From Anaerolineaceae bacterium (GTDB lineage Bacteria; Chloroflexota; Anaerolineae; Anaerolineales; Anaerolineaceae): a stretch of 7,700 bases of DNA. The notes under the pieces are model-generated. The model was not told where the DNA came from. It saw only the letters and a list, made by a program, of their open reading frames with translations, and searched no databases. Shown here piece by piece: positions 5,148 through 7,700 of this stretch; position 1 is the first letter of the stretch; each line of letters opens with the position of its first letter. The DNA is taken from NCBI GenBank assembly GCA_011620465.1, contig WOZC01000001.1, forward strand, positions 1-7,700. The letters run 5' to 3'. The position numbers were made by a program, and so were the translations under genes.

Positions 5148-7224
5148 TTTGAGCTTTGTGTTCAAACCTGAGTGCTCGCATCCCATTTAGCGTGACAAGT
5201 AAAGAGATACCCATATCAGCCAACACCGCTACCCAAAGCGGGGTCATCCCCAGGAGCGCAAATATGGCAACCAAGACTTTGACACCCAGGCTGAAACCCA
5301 CATTTTGACGAATCAGTCTGTTGACGAATTTGGATAAGCGGATAGCAAAAGGCAGTTTTTCAAGGTCATCGTTCAGCAGAACAACATCGGCGGTTTCAAG
5401 CACCTGAGCGTTGCCTGCCCCACCCATCGCAACACCGATATCAGCGCGAGCCAGTGCCGGTGAATCGTTGATGCCGTCGCCAGCCATGATCACATTTCCA
5501 TAGCTTTCCTTCAATCGAGTCAGCCAGTTCAATTTTTCTTCCGGCAACAATGCAGAATAAACTTCTTCGATTCCAGCTTGTTTGGCAATTTTGCCAGCCA
5601 CAACAGCATTATCGCCGGTCAGCATAACCGGTCGCACGCCTTCTGCCTTGATCTGCCTGATTACCTCTTCAACACCGGGTCGAATTGCATCTTCAACGCT
5701 CAAGAAACCGCGCACCCTTTCGCCGTCACAAACCAGCATGGTACTTTCGCCACGGCGTTCAGCTTCCAGAACTTCCTGGACAACTATTTCAGGTGTCACG
5801 TGCTCTGCCAGGAAAAGAGGCAGGCTGCCAACCGTACCCGTTTTTCCGTTCACGACGCCTGTTTGACCCTTACCCTCCAAAACAGTGAGAGCTTCGGCGG
5901 AGGAGTAACGCGCGGCAACACCTCTGCGATTGGCTTCTTCGATGATTGAGGAAGCCAGGGGGTGGCTGCTGTGAGCCTCCAAAGCGCTTGTAAGGGCGAC
6001 AAGGTCGTCACAGCGCGGGCAAAAGGCGTCACCCTCACAATCTACCGCTTTGACCTGGCTGACAACAGGTTCACCTCTTGTGAGCGTCCCTGTTTTGTCG
6101 AAAGCAATCACTTTGGCGTTGGAGAAACCTTCGAGGAAGACGCCGCCTTTGAAAATCACGCCGGCTTTCGCAGCCCGCGTGAGACCGCTGATCATTGTGA
6201 TGGGCGTGCTAATTACCAGGGCGCAAGGACAACCAACCAAAAGTAAGGAGAGTGAACGATGCAGCCAGCCATAAGTCTCACCAACGTTCCAGAAGGACTG
6301 CTTAAAAATGAGAACGGGGATGATGGCGACCGACAGTGCTAAAGCAAAAATTATGGGCGTGTAAACTGACGCAAAACGATCGATGTATTTGACCTGTTCG
6401 GCTTTGTTTTCCTGGGCTTGCGTCACCAACTGGATGATGCGCTGGATCGTATTATCCTTGGCGTACTTGCTGACGCGTACCTGCAGCGCTCCCTGACCGT
6501 TGATGCTGCCTGAAATGACCTCCTCACCGATCGTTTTATCAATCAACTTGCTCTCACCGGTTATAGGTGCCTGGTTGACTGAGCTACTTCCACTCATGAT
6601 CACGCCATCCATGGGGATCCGATCTGCTGGTCTTACCAAGATGATCTCACCAGGTTGCAGGTCTTCAACATTAACGTTTTCTTCTCCGCCAAGGGAGAGG
6701 CGAATTGCTGTTTTTGGGGCAAGGTCGGCGAATTCCATCAGGATTTCACGAGCATTATCATTGATGTAGTCTTCTAAAGCCTCGGAAAATGTGAATAATA
6801 GCAATAGAATGATCGCTTCGTAGGTTTCACCAAGGACCACAGCGCCAATTGAGGCGACAGCCATGAGCGTGTTCATATTTAAGCGGTGGTTTTGAAAAAG
6901 GGTCTGGAAACCATCTTTGAAGACAGACCTGCCTGCCAGAGGGAGGAGTAAAAGTTGAAGAATCATGACCCATGGCTGCTGCAGACCAATCCGGTCAACA
7001 AAAAGGCTTAAGATCAGGAGCGTCAAACCAAGAAGGACGAATTTTAGGTCGGGAGTTTGCCACAAAGAGCGGAAAAAGCCACCAAAACTCAAGGTGGAAG
7101 TGTTCTTCCTGGGCTCGTCAGCATCCAATCGGATTGGAGTGACTTCATTACAGTTACATCCGTGTTCTTCACATTCTGGTATTGAATTGCCAGCCGGGTT
7201 GTTTCGAAAATTTTCTGTTTCCAT
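5134..7224 (-). CDS. cadA: P1B-type Zn/Cd/Pb-exporting ATPase (ZntA/CadA group)
   Basis: An inner-membrane pump that expels divalent soft metals using ATP. The protein is 696 aa. Visible elements are the actuator TGES at 222-225, the metal-site CPC at 332-334 in membrane segment 6, phosphorylated Asp376 in DKTGTLT, the SSHPLA His-Pro motif at 419-424, GKGQTG at 451-456, MLTGDN at 534-539 and GDGINDSPAL at 582-591. Lys649 and Asp670 (LADMG) in segments 7 and 8 mark the Zn/Cd/Pb subgroup rather than Cu. Eight membrane segments are recognisable. There is no N-terminal HMA domain; instead a short Cys/His tail, CEEHGCNC (18-25), may bind metal. A further Cys cluster (396, 402, 405) lies between the phosphorylation site and the HP motif. 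The ATG follows the repressor stop by one base, giving an operon with the ArsR-type gene. Zn versus Cd or Pb preference cannot be decided from sequence. Confidence 0.95.
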   Translation of the reverse strand: METENFRNNPAGNSIPECEEHGCNCNEVTPIRLDADEPRKNTSTLSFGGFFRSLWQTPDLKFVLLGLTLLILSLFVDRIGLQQPWVMILQLLLLPLAGRSVFKDGFQTLFQNHRLNMNTLMAVASIGAVVLGETYEAIILLLLFTFSEALEDYINDNAREILMEFADLAPKTAIRLSLGGEENVNVEDLQPGEIILVRPADRIPMDGVIMSGSSSVNQAPITGESKLIDKTIGEEVISGSINGQGALQVRVSKYAKDNTIQRIIQLVTQAQENKAEQVKYIDRFASVYTPIIFALALSVAIIPVLIFKQSFWNVGETYGWLHRSLSLLLVGCPCALVISTPITMISGLTRAAKAGVIFKGGVFLEGFSNAKVIAFDKTGTLTRGEPVVSQVKAVDCEGDAFCPRCDDLVALTSALEAHSSHPLASSIIEEANRRGVAARYSSAEALTVLEGKGQTGVVNGKTGTVGSLPLFLAEHVTPEIVVQEVLEAERRGESTMLVCDGERVRGFLSVEDAIRPGVEEVIRQIKAEGVRPVMLTGDNAVVAGKIAKQAGIEEVYSALLPEEKLNWLTRLKESYGNVIMAGDGINDSPALARADIGVAMGGAGNAQVLETADVVLLNDDLEKLPFAIRLSKFVNRLIRQNVGFSLGVKVLVAIFALLGMTPLWVAVLADMGISLLVTLNGMRALRFEHKAQINAA

Positions 7225-7225
7225 A

Positions 7226-7534
7226 TTAACTCTTGTTTTCCAGGTGATCGCTGTGGGCTAAAGCAAGGTTAAAGAGACCTTCAATGTGCTCATCATCGAT
7301 TTTGTAATAAATGTTTTGACCGTCTCTACGATTTGACACGAAACCAAGGTCGCGCAGTGTACGCAGCTGGTGGGAAACAGCACTCTGACTGATGCCAGTT
7401 TGCTCTGCCAGTTCGGAAACACAAGTTTCACCCCTGAGCAGGATGGAAAGGAGGCGCAGGCGGGTGCCATCACCGAGCCCTTTGAAGGTTGTGGCGATTT
7501 TGCTGGCAGTTTCAAGATCCAATGTTCTGATCAT
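7226..7534 (-). CDS. ArsR/SmtB-family metal-sensing repressor (alpha5 site, CzrA-like)
   Basis: A 102 aa winged-helix repressor, predicted to bind its operator as a dimer and release it when metal binds. The helix-turn-helix core is clear at about 36-65 (ETCVSELAEQTGISQSAVSHQLRTLRDLG, shown here in part as SQSAVSHQLRTL), followed by the wing at 66-78 (RRDGQNIYYK). Near the C-terminus Asp81-x-His83, then His94-x-x-His97 reproduce exactly the D-x-H...H-x-x-H spacing of the alpha5 Zn/Co site of CzrA and SmtB. The alpha3 Cys pair of CadC/SmtB-type ELCVCDL is reduced to one Cys (38), so an alpha5-only Zn sensor is likely. The ATG at 7534 has a GAGGAAG ribosome site. The gene leads an operon with the metal ATPase one base downstream, behind its own operator. 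Confidence 0.95.
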   Translation of the reverse strand: MIRTLDLETASKIATTFKGLGDGTRLRLLSILLRGETCVSELAEQTGISQSAVSHQLRTLRDLGFVSNRRDGQNIYYKIDDEHIEGLFNLALAHSDHLENKS

Positions 7535-7536
7535 GT

Positions 7537-7543
7537 CTTCCTC
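7537..7543 (-). promoter_or_regulatory. Ribosome binding site of the ArsR-type gene
   Basis: GAGGAAG on the minus strand, two bases before the ATG at 7534. It is short-spaced but is the only purine-rich match and supports this start. Confidence 0.55.
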
Positions 7544-7550
7544 GTCTTTT

Positions 7551-7570
7551 ATATGAGTATATGCTCATAT
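7551..7570. promoter_or_regulatory. Palindromic operator for the ArsR-type repressor
   Basis: ATATGAG (7551-7557) and CTCATAT (7564-7570) are perfect reverse complements around TATATG; nine of ten pairs match over the full 20 bp, and one more pair matches outside. The AT-rich ATATGA/TCATAT half sites resemble known SmtB/CzrA operators. The site spans the predicted transcription start (about 7568) just downstream of the -10, so bound repressor would block transcription of the repressor and pump. Confidence 0.8.
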
Positions 7571-7574
7571 ATTC

Positions 7575-7603
7575 ATGATACCACTGCTTCTCGATTATTT
7601 CAA
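7575..7603 (-). promoter_or_regulatory. Sigma70-type promoter of the arsR-cadA operon
   Basis: On the minus strand, -35 TTGAAA (7603-7598), a 17-bp spacer and -10 TATCAT (7580-7575), each five of six to consensus. The predicted start is about 7568, inside the palindromic operator, with a leader of about 33 nt to the ATG. Confidence 0.75.
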
Positions 7604-7644
7604 GGGTTTAATGCACATTATTACTTTTTTATACTTGGTTGGAT

Positions 7645-7700
7645 ATGGACAACCGAAGTCTTAAGCAGGGCAAAGTGCCTTTTGGGTATTCCCCTTCTAA
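7645..7700 (+). CDS. Possible start of a plus-strand gene, cut by window edge
   Basis: From ATG 7645 the frame is open to the end (MDNRSLKQGKVPFGYSPS, 18 codons). A TATACT -10-like box lies at 7630-7635, nine bases before the ATG, but there is no good -35 and no ribosome site. Too short to identify a family. It would be divergent from the ArsR-type gene. It may equally be non-coding. Confidence 0.25.
   Translation, partial: MDNRSLKQGKVPFGYSPS

Noticed and set aside
5148..5166. TTTGA-N9-TCAAA dyad at the convergent gene ends, considered as a terminator
   Set aside because: Five AT-rich pairs and no T-run on either strand; not a credible intrinsic terminator.
7637..7654. GGTTG-N8-CAACC inverted repeat
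   Set aside because: Only a 5-bp stem with no T-run; compatible with chance and it overlaps the possible gene start.
7666..7684. Small stem (GGCA-AAG-TGCC followed by TTTT), terminator-like on the plus strand
   Set aside because: Four to six pairs including a wobble is too weak, and no plus-strand gene ends just before it.

Overview
The window carries two gene clusters on the minus strand with one plus-strand gene between them. Base composition looks moderate, near half GC by eye. No rRNA, tRNA, CRISPR array or transposase was seen. The organism is probably a bacterium of the Chloroflexota, perhaps Anaerolineae-like. This is a soft inference from the Thr/Pro-rich extracytoplasmic linker of the DUF3048-type protein and from the general style of the proteins; no phylogenetic marker is present.

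Left part (1-3636, minus strand, read right to left): a complete, tightly packed phosphate-specific transport operon, pstS-pstC-pstA-pstB. A lipid-anchored binding protein (PstS) delivers phosphate to a PstC/PstA permease powered by the PstB ATPase. Junctions are 2 nt, 2 nt and a 1-nt overlap. The window begins exactly at the pstB stop codon, so any phoU lies beyond the edge. Upstream of pstS are three repeats at an 11-bp period resembling a Pho box, at the correct distance from a possible -10 box. At the pstS/pstC boundary is a perfect 12-bp hairpin. pstS contains a 15-bp tandem repeat encoding a pentapeptide linker. PstB has a Ser in place of the near-invariant Gly before the Walker A Lys.

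Middle (3649-5147): an AT-rich divergent intergenic region, then a plus-strand membrane-anchored DUF3048 (YerB-like) protein. Its best promoter places the transcript start at the ATG, suggesting a leaderless mRNA.

Right part (5134-7534, minus strand): a metal-resistance operon. An ArsR/SmtB repressor with a complete alpha5 Zn-sensing motif is followed after 1 nt by a P1B-type Zn/Cd/Pb efflux ATPase. A strong sigma70-like promoter and a near-perfect palindromic operator lie just upstream. The ATPase overlaps the DUF3048 gene tail to tail by 14 bp. The last ~56 bases hold a possible start of another plus-strand gene cut by the window edge.

The gene content is of known families. I do not see a clearly new multi-gene system. 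The items most worth checking are the pstS/pstC hairpin, the Pho-box-like array, the PstB Walker A substitution and the extra cysteine clusters of the ATPase.
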